This document shows, one piece after another, positions 54,610-63,989 of a stretch of DNA of 64,000 bases. A program made the translations under genes and the position numbers. Every line of letters begins with the position of its first letter. The stretch's first letter is position 1. The DNA comes from Bacillus sp. 1NLA3E (GTDB taxonomy: Bacteria > Bacillota > Bacilli > Bacillales > Cytobacillaceae), in NCBI RefSeq assembly GCF_000242895.2, contig NC_021171.1, positions 2,824,001 to 2,888,000 of the forward strand, in the 5' to 3' direction. Below the pieces are notes generated by a model. It saw nothing but the letters and a program-made list of their open reading frames with translations, was not told where the DNA came from and ran no database searches.

Positions 54610-54651
54610 TCCAAATAGATCTGACGAAGGACCAGGATTATCTCTTTTTAT
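54598..54651 (+). terminator. terminator of ligD
   Basis: AAAAGAGATAATCC, which includes the ligD stop codon, pairs with GGATTATCTCTTTT and is followed by TATTT. The loop is long, about 26 bases. Confidence 0.75.
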
Positions 54652-54700
54652 TTAGGATGTTTTCGTAAACTTTGTTTCTATTTACTAAAAGAGAAGTGTG

Positions 54701-54831
54701 GTTGATTTCCGCTCCAGGATGCTCGCGCACCTTAGGGGCGGGCGGTGAGCCTCCTCGGCGCAAAAGCGCCTGCGGGGTCTCACCTGTCCCGCTGCTCCCG
54801 CAGGAGTCTCGCACCTTCCGCTCCAATCAAC
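54701..54831 (-). repeat. GC-rich palindromic repeat, copy 5 (core only)
   Basis: Reverse orientation: begins GTTGATTTCCGCTCC and ends CGCTCCAATCAAC. It lies between ligD and dapF, and the MITE-type ends are absent. All nested hairpins of the family are there. Frames across it look protein-like only because it is GC-rich. Confidence 0.9.
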
Positions 54832-54916
54832 TTCTTTTTCAACGATTTTCTTTCCACAAAACCTATTAAAAAAACAACAATCTTTTTAAAAAAGTCTTTA
54901 TTTATTATATAAGAGT

Positions 54917-55897
54917 TTAGTGATTTTGGATAAATTCCTGGGCATGTTGTTGAAGCTTTGCATATTGTTTATCTTCATCAGCATAAAAACATTTGTCATC
55001 CACTGTGAATTGAGCAAAATTATTAGCATCAACATGAGCTATGGTTTTATACACATAGGTGCCATTGCCAATCAAATCAATCTTGTACTCACCTTCATTT
55101 TCATGGACAACACAACGGACTTTACCGCCGGGATTATAGACTTCAATAAACTCTTCTTTCTTATTCAACCCTACTAAACAGGTTACTAGAGCTGATGCCG
55201 ACATCGCTGTGCCACAGGCATTTGTAAATCCAACTCCACGTTCAAATGTCCGGACATAAATATGCCCTTCTTCTAGTGGCTTTACGAAGCTGACATTCAC
55301 TCCATCTGGGAATAATGAATTCGTTCCATTTACATCTTTACTTAGTTGAAGCTGCAAGTCTGATTCAAGATCATCTGCTCCAACAAGTGTAACAAGGTGC
55401 GGATTGGGAACGGCAAGAGCAGTAAACAATAATTCCTCAGATAAGGTTGGTATTTTCTCATTGATAAGGGTTTCCGCCGGCAATGTTAACGGTAAATCTG
55501 TCAATTTAAATGACACAGGTGATATTTCCACTTTATAAGTTGGAATTTCCGGAAAAAGATCTTCCTCTTTTTCAACCTGCAGGTTCACCTTCATCGTTTC
55601 GATTAACAACTTATCCTGGCCCTTTAATTCGCAAACATATCGTGCCACACAACGAAGACCATTTCCACACATAGATGCTTCGGAACCATCCGCATTAAAA
55701 ACCCGCATCTTTGCAACCGCACTTTCACTTTTCGAAACGAACAGTATTCCATCAGCACCAAGCTCTGTATTACGATTGCATAGTGATATGGCTAGTTCCG
55801 CCCGCTCTTGTTCTGAAAAGGAATAAGAATTGGAGATTTCATCAATTAATAAAAAATCATTCCCAGAACCATGACATTTCAATATTTCAATATCCAC
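54917..55897 (-). CDS. dapF: diaminopimelate epimerase
   Basis: A 326-residue PLP-independent epimerase making meso-diaminopimelate for lysine and peptidoglycan. The two catalytic cysteines are in ASMCGNGLRCVARY (about residue 77) and GFTNACGTAMSAS (about 230). Two pseudo-symmetric halves are seen: SGNDFLLIDE at the start, and RTFERGVGFTNACG. After the second Cys about 95 residues remain, about 40 more than in E. coli DapF, giving a C-terminal extension (AQFTVDDKCFYADEDKQ). GGGGGAGTAGTCG precedes the ATG. Confidence 0.93.
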   Translation of the reverse strand: MDIEILKCHGSGNDFLLIDEISNSYSFSEQERAELAISLCNRNTELGADGILFVSKSESAVAKMRVFNADGSEASMCGNGLRCVARYVCELKGQDKLLIETMKVNLQVEKEEDLFPEIPTYKVEISPVSFKLTDLPLTLPAETLINEKIPTLSEELLFTALAVPNPHLVTLVGADDLESDLQLQLSKDVNGTNSLFPDGVNVSFVKPLEEGHIYVRTFERGVGFTNACGTAMSASALVTCLVGLNKKEEFIEVYNPGGKVRCVVHENEGEYKIDLIGNGTYVYKTIAHVDANNFAQFTVDDKCFYADEDKQYAKLQQHAQEFIQNH

Positions 55898-55933
55898 GAC
55901 TACTCCCCCACAAAAAGATTCCTTAAATTTCTA

Positions 55934-56398
55934 TTAAAATTGTTTAAACAGGTTGGCCATTTCGATGGCACTTACTGCAGAATCCCAACCTTTATTCCCT
56001 GCTTTTGTACCTGCCCGCTCAATAGCTTGTTCAATTGTGTCCGTAGTTAACACTCCAAAGATTACTGGAATTCCACTTTGTAGTCCAGCACTAGCAACTC
56101 CCTTAGAAACCTCGCTATTTACATAATCGAAGTGTGGTGTTGCTCCTCTAATAACCGTTCCAAGTGCGATAACAGCATCATATTTTCCAGAATCAGCTAA
56201 TCTTTTTGCCACAAGCGGTATTTCAAAAGCACCTGGTACCCAAGCAACGGTAACATCTTCTTCATTCACTCCATGACGATTAAGAGCATCCTCTGCACCA
56301 CTTAAGAGTCTGCCGGTAATAAATTCATTAAAACGAGCAACAACGATCCCCACACGTAATCCAGTACCAATTAATTTTCCTTCAATCACTTTTTTCAT
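55934..56398 (-). CDS. ribH: 6,7-dimethyl-8-ribityllumazine synthase
   Basis: A 154-residue lumazine synthase; 60 copies form a capsid. [58 protein letters not shown] and [20 protein letters not shown] are all typical; the catalytic His is in TPHFDYV. GGGAGATTTGAGAT precedes the ATG. It is the last rib gene; a MITE lies between it and ribBA. Confidence 0.96.
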   Translation of the reverse strand: MKKVIEGKLIGTGLRVGIVVARFNEFITGRLLSGAEDALNRHGVNEEDVTVAWVPGAFEIPLVAKRLADSGKYDAVIALGTVIRGATPHFDYVNSEVSKGVASAGLQSGIPVIFGVLTTDTIEQAIERAGTKAGNKGWDSAVSAIEMANLFKQF

Positions 56399-56421
56399 AT
56401 CTCAAATCTCCCTTATATTTT

Positions 56422-56624
56422 ATGATTTTGGCTCTGTTAAACTAGAATGTTGATTTCCGTTCCAGGCACTCGCGCACCTTAGGGGCGGGCGGTGAGCCTC
56501 CTCGGCGCTTAAGCGCCTGTGGGGTCTCACCTGTCCCGCTGCTCCCGCAGGAGTCTTCGTGCCTTCCACCGCAATCAACATTTTGCAAATAATCAATAAT
56601 GAGCTCTAACACAGCCATTATTTT
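56422..56624 (-). mobile_element. MITE-like element, copy 6 (full length), between ribBA and ribH
   Basis: A 187-bp unit at 56430-56616 begins GGCTCTGTTAAACTAG and ends GCTCTAACACAGCC, enclosing the GC-rich core at 56449-56579. Flanking 8-bp repeats are ATGATTTT and ATTATTTT (one mismatch). The right duplication contains the last codon and stop of ribBA. Confidence 0.75.
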
Positions 56625-57808
56625 AGTAAATGTCCCAATTTTTCTTGTTTCGTTTGCAAATAATGTTTATTTTCTTTATTCGCTACCATTTGGATTGGCA
56701 TGCGTTCCATAATTTCTAAACCGTATCCTTTAAGCCCAGCTATTTTCCTCGGGTTATTAGTTAATAATTTCATTTTTCTAACCCCTAAATCCCGTAAAAT
56801 TTGCGCTCCAACACCATAATCCCGCAAATCATCTTTAAATCCTAGCTTATGGTTGGCTTCCACAGTGTCGTAGCCTTCCTCTTGAAGCTTATACGCTTTC
56901 AGCTTATTTATTAGGCCAATTCCTCTACCTTCCTGCCGCATATATAGAAGAACGCCGTTCCCATTTTCTTCAATTTGCATAAGAGCTGCTTCAAGCTGTG
57001 GCCCACAGTCACATCGGTAAGATCCAAACACATCACCGGTTAAGCACTCCGAATGTACGCGCACAAGAGCAGGTTGATCCTCTGTTATATCACCTTTGAC
57101 CAATGCAATATGTTCTTTCCCATCGACGATACTCGTATATCCAACCGCTTGGAAATCCCCAAACGAAGTAGGCAGATGAACTTCCGCTTCCCTTCTAACA
57201 AGAGAATCATGTACCAATCGATATTCAATTAAAGCTTGAATCGTGATTAATTTCAATTGAAACTTTTCGGCAATGATCTTTAGTTGAGGAACCCTTGCCA
57301 TCGTGCCATCTTCGTTCATAATCTCACAAATGACACCTGCGTGTTTCCCACCAGCAAGACGAGCCAAATCGACCGCTGCTTCTGTATGTCCAGATCTTCG
57401 CAAAACTCCGCCATTTTTTGCTATGAGTGGAAAAATGTGACCAGGGCGATTAAAATCCGCCGGTCTAGCTGATTCCTCCAACAGGCTTAACACAGTTGTA
57501 GAGCGCTCAAATGCGCTAATTCCGGTCGAAGTACTAATATGATCAATACTGACAGTGAATGCTGTACCGTGAGAATCTGAATTCGTTTCTGTCATCGGTC
57601 TTAAATCAAGTTTGTTGGCCAACTCTTCTGTGATAGGAGTGCAGATAAGTCCCCTACCTTCTTTTGCCATAAAATTAATGGCTTCAGGAGTAGCGAATTC
57701 CGCTAACATGATGAAGTCACCTTCGTTTTCTCTGTCTTCATCGTCACATACAATCACCATTTTACCCTTTTTTAAATCTTCCAAGGCATCTTCAATTAAA
57801 TTAAACAT
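56618..57808 (-). CDS. ribBA: bifunctional DHBP synthase/GTP cyclohydrolase II
   Basis: A 396-residue fusion. The N-terminal ~200 residues are 3,4-dihydroxybutanone phosphate synthase: [20 protein letters not shown] and [23 protein letters not shown]. The C-terminal half is GTP cyclohydrolase II with [29 protein letters not shown] and [16 protein letters not shown]. All catalytic residues are present, so the separate RibA-like protein at 20.5 kb is redundant for this step. It starts behind GGAGGGAGCAATAAACC. Confidence 0.96.
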   Translation of the reverse strand: MFNLIEDALEDLKKGKMVIVCDDEDRENEGDFIMLAEFATPEAINFMAKEGRGLICTPITEELANKLDLRPMTETNSDSHGTAFTVSIDHISTSTGISAFERSTTVLSLLEESARPADFNRPGHIFPLIAKNGGVLRRSGHTEAAVDLARLAGGKHAGVICEIMNEDGTMARVPQLKIIAEKFQLKLITIQALIEYRLVHDSLVRREAEVHLPTSFGDFQAVGYTSIVDGKEHIALVKGDITEDQPALVRVHSECLTGDVFGSYRCDCGPQLEAALMQIEENGNGVLLYMRQEGRGIGLINKLKAYKLQEEGYDTVEANHKLGFKDDLRDYGVGAQILRDLGVRKMKLLTNNPRKIAGLKGYGLEIMERMPIQMVANKENKHYLQTKQEKLGHLLK

Positions 57809-57827
57809 GGTTTATTGCTCCCTCCAT

Positions 57828-58481
57828 TTACATAAATCCCGTTTGTTTCAGTAAATCCGCTGTAATCCCAGTTCCTCCAGCATTGGTTTCTATTTTTTTC
57901 TCCATAATTGAATGAACATATTTCACTAACATATCAAATTCAAGATTTACTTTAGCTCCGATGCGTTTATGCCCTAAGATGGTTTCACCTCTTGTATGAG
58001 GAATGAGTGAGACTGTGATCGTCCGGTCCTTTACGAAAAAAATGGTAAGTGAAGTTCCATCAATAGCCACCGACCCCTTTTCCATTACAAATGGTACGCC
58101 ATTTTCAGGGATCGAAATATCAATATAAACAGCATTTTCCTCGGCTTTAATAGCAGAAATAGTCCCAGTTCCATCAACATGACCCGATACAAAATGACCA
58201 CCAAACCGCCCGTTTGCAGCCATCGCCCTTTCCAAATTCACTTTAGACCCAGCTTTTAGAAAAGCTAATGAACTGGCGTGAAATGTTTCCGGCATGACAT
58301 CTACTGAAAATGCTGATTTCGTAAAATCAGTTACAGTTAAGCAAACACCATTAACTGAAATACTGTCACCTAAATGGACATCACTTAAGATTTTTGGTGC
58401 TTGAATGGTCAAAATTAACGTGGAACCTTGTTTATGTATTTTTTGCAGGGTGCCAATTTCTTCAATAATTCCTGTAAACAT
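57828..58481 (-). CDS. ribE: riboflavin synthase alpha subunit
   Basis: A 217-residue protein made of two similar lumazine-binding halves. [15 protein letters not shown] at the start; [14 protein letters not shown] and later [14 protein letters not shown] are the repeated ligand-binding motifs, [13 protein letters not shown] and [13 protein letters not shown] the others. It dismutates two lumazines to riboflavin. It is the first gene after the FMN riboswitch; in B. subtilis ribD comes first, and here it is missing. Confidence 0.95.
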   Translation of the reverse strand: MFTGIIEEIGTLQKIHKQGSTLILTIQAPKILSDVHLGDSISVNGVCLTVTDFTKSAFSVDVMPETFHASSLAFLKAGSKVNLERAMAANGRFGGHFVSGHVDGTGTISAIKAEENAVYIDISIPENGVPFVMEKGSVAIDGTSLTIFFVKDRTITVSLIPHTRGETILGHKRIGAKVNLEFDMLVKYVHSIMEKKIETNAGGTGITADLLKQTGFM

Positions 58482-58579
58482 AGTATCCCCCCTTTATTCA
58501 GTAATACAAAAACGATAAAATAACGAATCTTTTCCAGGGCCATAGCTTACGACTGAACCAAATTATGTATATTAATAAG

Positions 58580-58617
58580 AACAACAAACCCCGTACAATA
58601 AAAATGTACGGGGTTAA
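58580..58617 (-). terminator. FMN-riboswitch terminator
   Basis: On the minus strand AACCCCGTACA pairs with TGTACGGGGTT, followed by TGTTGTTCTT. It lies between the riboswitch and ribE. Confidence 0.85.
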
Positions 58618-58667
58618 TAAACATACTTAAATACGCATAAAAAATTGCATTTTTAATATGCTAACAT

Positions 58668-58819
58668 ACCTTCTCCCATCCAGACTTTACTGTCGGCTTT
58701 GGAATTACACCAAATCCACCGTTTTCAGATAAAAAATAAGCAATGAAAACGGGTCACGGGCTAAGAGAATTTTTTTCTCATCACCGCCGGTTGGGAATTT
58801 CACCCGACCCCGAAGGCGA
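58668..58819 (-). promoter_or_regulatory. FMN riboswitch (RFN element)
   Basis: Read on the minus strand: CGCCTTCGGGGTCGGGTG, ATTCCCAACCGGCGGT, AGCCCGTGACCCG, a variable stem, GGTGGATTTGGTG, AATTCCAAAGCCGACAGT and GTCTGGATGGGAGAAGG. All conserved blocks of the RFN element are there. FMN binding would favour the terminator at 58580-58617. Confidence 0.96.
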
Positions 58820-58866
58820 TCATATTTTTTATGATATGATCCTAAATTATTCAGTTATTTACTGAC

Positions 58867-58895
58867 ATCTTACCCTAATTGTTTTGTTACTGCAA
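58867..58895 (-). promoter_or_regulatory. rib operon promoter
   Basis: On the minus strand TTGCAG-N17-TAAGAT, ending about 48 bp before the first conserved riboswitch block. Confidence 0.65.
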
Positions 58896-58956
58896 TGAAT
58901 TTATACCAAAAACATTTATTCTAGGTGGAATTTTCTTATTCTATTCATTTTTATCT

Positions 58957-59760
58957 TTAGTGGCTTGTACACTTAAAAAAATAAGCTAACACACCTACCA
59001 TGAAAATTTTATCTGTTACATCCACTTGTTCTTCTAAAACGATAAAAGGAGTATTTGCATCCCGAAACTGTTTTCCCCAGTTAAGTGGCATCCACCCTTT
59101 AATCAATTTTCCGATAATGAAACCTTCTTCATTTCTAAATTTTATATGCGGATAAAGAGATGAACCTTCTACTTGAATGTAATGATTTTCGATTAGTGAA
59201 TGGATGGTACCTCTTTTTTCTAATGAAAATATGGGCTTTATATACTCGTGGTAAATACCTATTTCATTTTTTACTGAATCCATTATTTTGACTTGTTTTT
59301 TTCTTTCATTTACTGAATACAGTGCAAGCAATTTATTTTGTTGGTCGTATAAGCCATACACATTAGGAATAAGTTTATCTGCAAAATAGGGAAGGAACCA
59401 TCTAAACCACCAAAACCTAAAATCTCTAACTTCACCAATTAAAAAACCGTTGGGTTCAAATAATAACATTCTTAAGGACGGTGCTGGCATAAAAGTAATC
59501 AGGATTTTTTGGGATTTTTCTAAAGTTGTATCCACTTGTGTTTCTGTTATTTCAGTTTCAAGGCAACGTTGATGCTGGATTAAATAAACTTGGTAACAAA
59601 TACAACTATAAACACAAAAAGGTATCATAACGTACAAAAGTGGAAGGTTAACTGAAAACAATATACTTCCTACTAGAATGATGATCACAGGAACAAATGC
59701 TGCTAGGCTCCCATTGAGAGAAACAGTAGCCGCGGAGCGGTAGTATTGTTGGATGTTCAT
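58957..59760 (-). CDS. membrane protein of unknown function, possibly tubby/LURP-one-like
   Basis: A 267-residue protein with two N-terminal membrane helices (FVPVIIILVGSILF and LPLLYVMIPFCVYSCICY). The rest is soluble and looks like a 12-strand barrel built of repeats: GFLIGEVRDFRFWW, GLYDQQNKLLALYSVNE, VKIMDSVKNEIGIYHEY and FRNEEGFIIGKLIKGW. The alternation 'x-x-G-x-x-I-G-x-x' resembles tubby C-terminal-like/LURP-one proteins, but this is a weak resemblance. The function is unknown. It stands alone. Confidence 0.6.
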   Translation of the reverse strand: MNIQQYYRSAATVSLNGSLAAFVPVIIILVGSILFSVNLPLLYVMIPFCVYSCICYQVYLIQHQRCLETEITETQVDTTLEKSQKILITFMPAPSLRMLLFEPNGFLIGEVRDFRFWWFRWFLPYFADKLIPNVYGLYDQQNKLLALYSVNERKKQVKIMDSVKNEIGIYHEYIKPIFSLEKRGTIHSLIENHYIQVEGSSLYPHIKFRNEEGFIIGKLIKGWMPLNWGKQFRDANTPFIVLEEQVDVTDKIFMVGVLAYFFKCTSH

Positions 59761-59905
59761 CAGATTTTCTCCTTATCCAATTAATGCTTTATACCATTCT
59801 ATTATTTTACTCAAACAAATATGATAATGTTACACCAATCATCCCCTAATAGAGACAAAAACCCCTGACCTTGGTCGAGGGGCTTCAAATATATTTCTAT
59901 GTTAC

Positions 59906-60751
59906 TTACCATTTCTGGATTTTTTCGATATAACCTTTGGCATCTTTGTAGCCTGCCCGATACAGCTTTTCAAGCTTTTCTGGTCGACGTTCCATCCGCC
60001 CAACCTCGATAGGAACTGTTGGGCGAATCACGATTGCATTCCCTGCCTTTTCTTCTTCATCCAGAAAGCGAATTGTATCATTATACTTTTGGTACCGACG
60101 TGCTAATGCGGACTGTAAGCCTGAATAATGACGATACTTTCCCTTGACGAGAAATTGGAACCGTGAGGGTTGTTTTTGATAACCTTTATTTCTAGTCAAA
60201 ATCACAACGTTTTTCCTAAATCCATCTTCTTGAGCCTTTTTAATTGGAATCGGATCACTAATTCCTCCATCAAGTAACACTTTATCCTTATAGGTAATTT
60301 CCTGTGCTATAAATGGCAGCGAACTAGAAGCCTTCAGAACTGTCAGCATTTCCTTGCCATAGTCCTCTTTTGAAAAATAGACAGGATCTCCCGTGTTGCA
60401 ATCTGTGGTCCCGATAACAAACTCGGCAGGATTACGATAAAAGGACTCATAATCATATGGAACGAGCTTATTAGGAATCTCATCAAAAATAAAGTCCATT
60501 CCGAAAAACTGGCGATTCTTAAAAAAGTTTCGCCATGAAATATAGCGAGGATCGGAGGCATATTCGATGTTTACTGTATGATTCCGGCCTTTTTGCCCAG
60601 ATAAATACGATGCTGCATTGCAAGCACCAGCTGAAACACCCACAACATAAGGAAAAGAAATTTCATGCTCTAAAAAACATTCGAGAACGCCAGCAGTATA
60701 GACTCCTCGCATTCCCCCACCCTCTAAAACAAGACCATAGTCATACACCAC
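59906..60751 (-). CDS. patatin-like phospholipase family protein
   Basis: A 281-residue serine lipase/acyl hydrolase fold. Oxyanion loop LVLEGGGMRGVYTAG, nucleophile VVGVSAGACNA (G-x-S-x-G), and catalytic Asp in LLDGGISDPIPI (D-G-G). These are the Ser-Asp dyad elements of patatins. GTG at 60751 is chosen because AAGGAAG is 7 bp upstream; the frame runs on to 60874, inside the ABC permease gene. It likely hydrolyses membrane phospholipids or acyl esters. It may be cotranscribed with the ABC genes. Confidence 0.88.
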   Translation of the reverse strand: MVYDYGLVLEGGGMRGVYTAGVLECFLEHEISFPYVVGVSAGACNAASYLSGQKGRNHTVNIEYASDPRYISWRNFFKNRQFFGMDFIFDEIPNKLVPYDYESFYRNPAEFVIGTTDCNTGDPVYFSKEDYGKEMLTVLKASSSLPFIAQEITYKDKVLLDGGISDPIPIKKAQEDGFRKNVVILTRNKGYQKQPSRFQFLVKGKYRHYSGLQSALARRYQKYNDTIRFLDEEEKAGNAIVIRPTVPIEVGRMERRPEKLEKLYRAGYKDAKGYIEKIQKW

Positions 60752-60786
60752 AACAATTCTTCCTTTCAAAATATAAAAATATAGTA

Positions 60787-61563
60787 TCAAGCCAATTCTT
60801 TTTTTCGAAAAATATAAACAGAAGCAGCTAATAGTACGAAAATAGATACTGTTGTAACGGTTATTGCTCCCCACGCCTCATCCGGAATAGCTCCTGATAT
60901 TAAGTAGGAACTAGTGTAGGAAGATAACTGGGCTGGACTCCATTCAAGCCACTGGGATAAAGTTCCTGAAATTAAATTAAGAATGATAATTGTAGCCATG
61001 GATACAAATCCAACAACCCCTGGAGATTTAAAAAACGCATTATAGAACACCGTTATTGTTAGGACAAATGTAAGCCAGATTCCAAAAATGATAAAAGAGA
61101 CAAGCAAATTTGTAAAGGGTATTTGCTTAAATAAAATGGCTATATAATACCAACTTGCGAGTAAGCCAACAAAATAAGAGCTCCATAATAAAAGAGTAGC
61201 TCCTGCCCATTTAGCTGTAATATATGATAAATATGATACTGGCTTAACTAGAATTAATTCTGCTACCCCGCTTTTTCGTTCGGCAGAAATAATTCCCATT
61301 GAAGCGAGTACAATAATTAGCAGACCAATAGAATTGAACTGTCCAATACTTTGAAAAAGAATTTCGGGTGATGTAGGAGTAGGCAGTTTGATGACAGCTC
61401 CTTCTGGTAACCCACCAAGTGAATCAATGATCTGCGGTGTATAAAATGTAGTTAAAGGTTCTGAAGCACCTAATAAAACAAAGGTGAGTGGAAACCAAAT
61501 CCACTTAAAATTCCTCCACATTTCCAGGATTTCCTTTTGTAAAATCGTTAGCCATTGTCTCAT
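60787..61563 (-). CDS. yxlG: ABC transporter permease, YxlG-like
   Basis: A 258-residue membrane protein of the ABC-2 type with six helices. The N-terminal amphipathic region QWLTILQKEILEMWRNFKW is characteristic, as is ISAERKSGVAELILVKPVSYLSYI, the coupling segment. It overlaps the ATPase gene by 4 bp. The order yxlE-yxlF-yxlG matches the end of the B. subtilis sigY operon, where these genes are part of the YxlFG exporter. No sigY or yxlC/D is present here. Confidence 0.85.
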   Translation of the reverse strand: MRQWLTILQKEILEMWRNFKWIWFPLTFVLLGASEPLTTFYTPQIIDSLGGLPEGAVIKLPTPTSPEILFQSIGQFNSIGLLIIVLASMGIISAERKSGVAELILVKPVSYLSYITAKWAGATLLLWSSYFVGLLASWYYIAILFKQIPFTNLLVSFIIFGIWLTFVLTITVFYNAFFKSPGVVGFVSMATIIILNLISGTLSQWLEWSPAQLSSYTSSYLISGAIPDEAWGAITVTTVSIFVLLAASVYIFRKKELA

Positions 61564-62468
61564 TTTTTCACCACCTTTAAGAATACATCCTCTAGGCTTA
61601 AGCCACCCACTTCAAATCTGATAAGAGGCCAATTTTCATCAGCAATTTCCCTTAAAAAGGCAGCTTTTGCTTGATCTAAATCTTTTACAACTAAAATTCC
61701 GATGTTTCCCTCTATTTTCTTCGACTCGATTAATTGCTGAGATGTAAAAGACTGAACAAACTTATTTGTGTCCTGCCGGAATTCAATTACAATCTTTGCT
61801 TGTTGGTGCCTTGTTTGAAGCTCAGTCATGGATCCAGATTCAACTATTATCCCATCATGCAAGAAGAGAATATTATCACAGACCTCCTCAGCATCATTTA
61901 AAATATGGGTTGAAAAAAGGATAGTCGTATCCTGTTTTAATTTTTCCAAAAGCTCTAATACTTCTCTTCTCCCAAACGGGTCTAATGCAGATACCGGTTC
62001 ATCAAGCATGACAAGTTTAGGATGATGAATGATAGCTTGGGCAATCCCCAGACGCTGTTTCATACCCCCAGAATACTTGCCAATCCGGCGATTCTTTGCA
62101 TCAATAAGACCAACTAGAGTTAACAACTCCTCGCTGCGCTCGGTTGCATCTATCTTGGTTAACCCACCTAATCTACCAACGTATTTAAGGAACTCAAAAC
62201 CGGTCATCCATTCGTAAAATACTGGGAATTGTGGTAAATATCCGATATATTGTCGAATGTCCCCTTCATATCCTGCACCTTGAAATCGAATAGCACCTGA
62301 TGATGGTTTAATTAATCCAGAAAGCATACGCAATATCGTCGTTTTTCCAGATCCATTCGGACCAATTAATGCTGTGCATTTTCCATTTTCTAGATTAAAA
62401 TCCACTCCCTTGATTACTCGTTTATCTTGGAAATCCTTTTTCAAACCATTAACGGCAACTACCGGCAT
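61560..62468 (-). CDS. yxlF: ABC transporter ATP-binding protein, YxlF-like
   Basis: A 302-residue ATPase. Walker A GPNGSGKTT, Q-loop GYLPQFP, signature YSGGMKQRLGIAQA, Walker B LVMLDEPVSALDPFG and H-loop STHILNDAEEV are intact. The C-terminal ~85 residues (TNKFVQSFTSQQLIE to the end) are an accessory domain as in other ABC-2 ATPases. Its start overlaps the stop of the YxlE-like gene by one base. It probably works with the YxlG-like permease. Confidence 0.92.
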   Translation of the reverse strand: MPVVAVNGLKKDFQDKRVIKGVDFNLENGKCTALIGPNGSGKTTILRMLSGLIKPSSGAIRFQGAGYEGDIRQYIGYLPQFPVFYEWMTGFEFLKYVGRLGGLTKIDATERSEELLTLVGLIDAKNRRIGKYSGGMKQRLGIAQAIIHHPKLVMLDEPVSALDPFGRREVLELLEKLKQDTTILFSTHILNDAEEVCDNILFLHDGIIVESGSMTELQTRHQQAKIVIEFRQDTNKFVQSFTSQQLIESKKIEGNIGILVVKDLDQAKAAFLREIADENWPLIRFEVGGLSLEDVFLKVVKK

Positions 62469-62668
62469 TATTGATTTCTCCTTCCAATTACAAAATAAAG
62501 GATTGGACCAATAATATTAAGTAACAAGATTACTAAAATCCAAACCCATTTAGGACCGTTAGTTTTTTCAACTCTATATAAATCTATTAACGCTACAACA
62601 AGTAAAATCAATTGGATGATAAAAATAGGTAAAATGATGGCAAGATTTAGATTTCCAATGAATTCCAT
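62468..62668 (-). CDS. yxlE: PLDc_N domain small membrane protein, YxlE-like
   Basis: A 66-residue protein with two membrane helices: IILPIFIIQLILLVVALIDL and WVWILVILLLNIIGPILYFVIG. It is the phospholipase D N-terminal (PLDc_N) type, R-x-x-x-x-N-GPKWVW...GPILYF. In B. subtilis YxlE acts as a negative regulator linked to SigY. GGGAGGAGGGGAGAGAT precedes the ATG. Confidence 0.87.
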   Translation of the reverse strand: MEFIGNLNLAIILPIFIIQLILLVVALIDLYRVEKTNGPKWVWILVILLLNIIGPILYFVIGRRNQ

Positions 62669-62695
62669 ATCTCTCCCCTCCTCCCTTCATGTATT

Positions 62696-63019
62696 TTAGC
62701 GTATTAATCGAAAAATTAGTGGAATTTGATACTCTTTACCCTCATATGCCTTGACTGCGGCCACGATAGTAAAGATAAAAGCGAATACTCCTACAATCCA
62801 AATGAGAATAAACCCGATTAGGACGAACATCAGAACCATACTGATAACAGCGTAAACAGAGTAAGAAATGAGGAAATTTAAGTATTCCTTTCCATGATAA
62901 TCAATAAACTCAGATTCATTCTTTTTTAACAGCCAGATGATTACTGGACCGATAAAAGCAGTAAAAAAGCTAATCGCATATATGACTGCAGCAAATGTAC
63001 GTTCTTCATTTGTAGGCAT
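62696..63019 (-). CDS. DUF4870 domain membrane protein
   Basis: A 107-residue protein with three helices (FAAVIYAISFFTAFIGPVIIWLL, YLNFLISYSVYAVISMVLMFVLIG, WIVGVFAFIFTIVAAV). KKNESEFIDYHGKEYLNF between the first and second helices is the DUF4870 signature (hydrophilic loop with D-x-H). ATG 63019 has GGAGG 8 bp upstream; a longer frame to 63034 overlaps the site. The function is unknown. It is upstream of the YxlE-F-G genes and may share their transcript. Confidence 0.85.
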   Translation of the reverse strand: MPTNEERTFAAVIYAISFFTAFIGPVIIWLLKKNESEFIDYHGKEYLNFLISYSVYAVISMVLMFVLIGFILIWIVGVFAFIFTIVAAVKAYEGKEYQIPLIFRLIR

Positions 63020-63209
63020 GGATATTTCCTCCAATACATTTATATACTCTCATTTTATCCTATCCCAAATAGAAATACTTTAAAATGTGTCACAAAATAT
63101 GGAATTTTATAACAATGTGATTTTATATTATAGTTCTTGTTTTGGACAACTTGAATACATTTTAGTAACCATATTTAACAACAAGAATAAGATAAGGAAT
63201 GATGATAAT

Positions 63210-63989
63210 ATGTCGATGTTTGAAGCTTTAATTCTTGGAATCATACAAGGTTTAACGGAGTTTTTACCCATCTCAAGCTCCGGGCATTTATATTTGGGAA
63301 GACATCTATTCCACCTCGATGAAGCGGGCTTATTCCTTGATACGATGCTTCATGTTGGGACATTACTGGCTGTTGTTATCGTATACAAACAAGAATTGTT
63401 CGATATAATAAAACATCCTTTTAGAAAACACTCGCTATTGTTAGTGGTTGGGACAATCCCTGCCGTATTAGTAGGCTTGCTCTTAAACGATTTGTTTGAA
63501 TCAATATCAAAAACTGGCAAAACGATTGGTTGGGAGTTTTTACTCACAGGTGGGATCCTCTGGATGGCAGATGGGGTTAAATCGGGCGCTAAGAAAATGA
63601 ACAACATCGGATATGGGGATGCACTTTTGATTGGCACATTTCAAGCAGCAGCCATTTTCCCCGCTATTTCTCGCTCCGGACTTACCATTGCGGCTGGTCT
63701 TTTCCGCAAACTGGATCGAGAAACTGCGGCCTATTTTTCTTTTTTACTATCGATCCCGGCAATTGCAGGAGGTATCGTTCTCCAATTTTTAAAAATGTCT
63801 GAACAGACCATTGAAGCAGTATCCTTCGGTAGTCTATTTATCGCGACCTTATCTTCTGCCCTATTTGGCTATATGGCGGTTGTCGGGATGATCCAATTTT
63901 TAAAAAAGAAATCTTTAAAAATATTTGCCATTTACGTTTGGATTTTGGGCTCAACTATCATTATTTTACAATGGAAAGGGATTTTTTAA
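63210..63989 (+). CDS. uppP: undecaprenyl-diphosphatase
   Basis: A 259-residue membrane enzyme recycling the lipid carrier of cell-wall synthesis; also gives bacitracin tolerance. LILGIIQGLTEFLPISSSGH carries the conserved E-x3-E-like and S-S-S-G-H catalytic residues, and FPAISRSGLTIAAG the second motif with its Arg. Seven to eight helices. ATG 63210 (AAGGA upstream) gives the normal length; the frame to 63087 has no site and no family support. The gene ends just before the window edge. Confidence 0.93.
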   Translation: MSMFEALILGIIQGLTEFLPISSSGHLYLGRHLFHLDEAGLFLDTMLHVGTLLAVVIVYKQELFDIIKHPFRKHSLLLVVGTIPAVLVGLLLNDLFESISKTGKTIGWEFLLTGGILWMADGVKSGAKKMNNIGYGDALLIGTFQAAAIFPAISRSGLTIAAGLFRKLDRETAAYFSFLLSIPAIAGGIVLQFLKMSEQTIEAVSFGSLFIATLSSALFGYMAVVGMIQFLKKKSLKIFAIYVWILGSTIIILQWKGIF

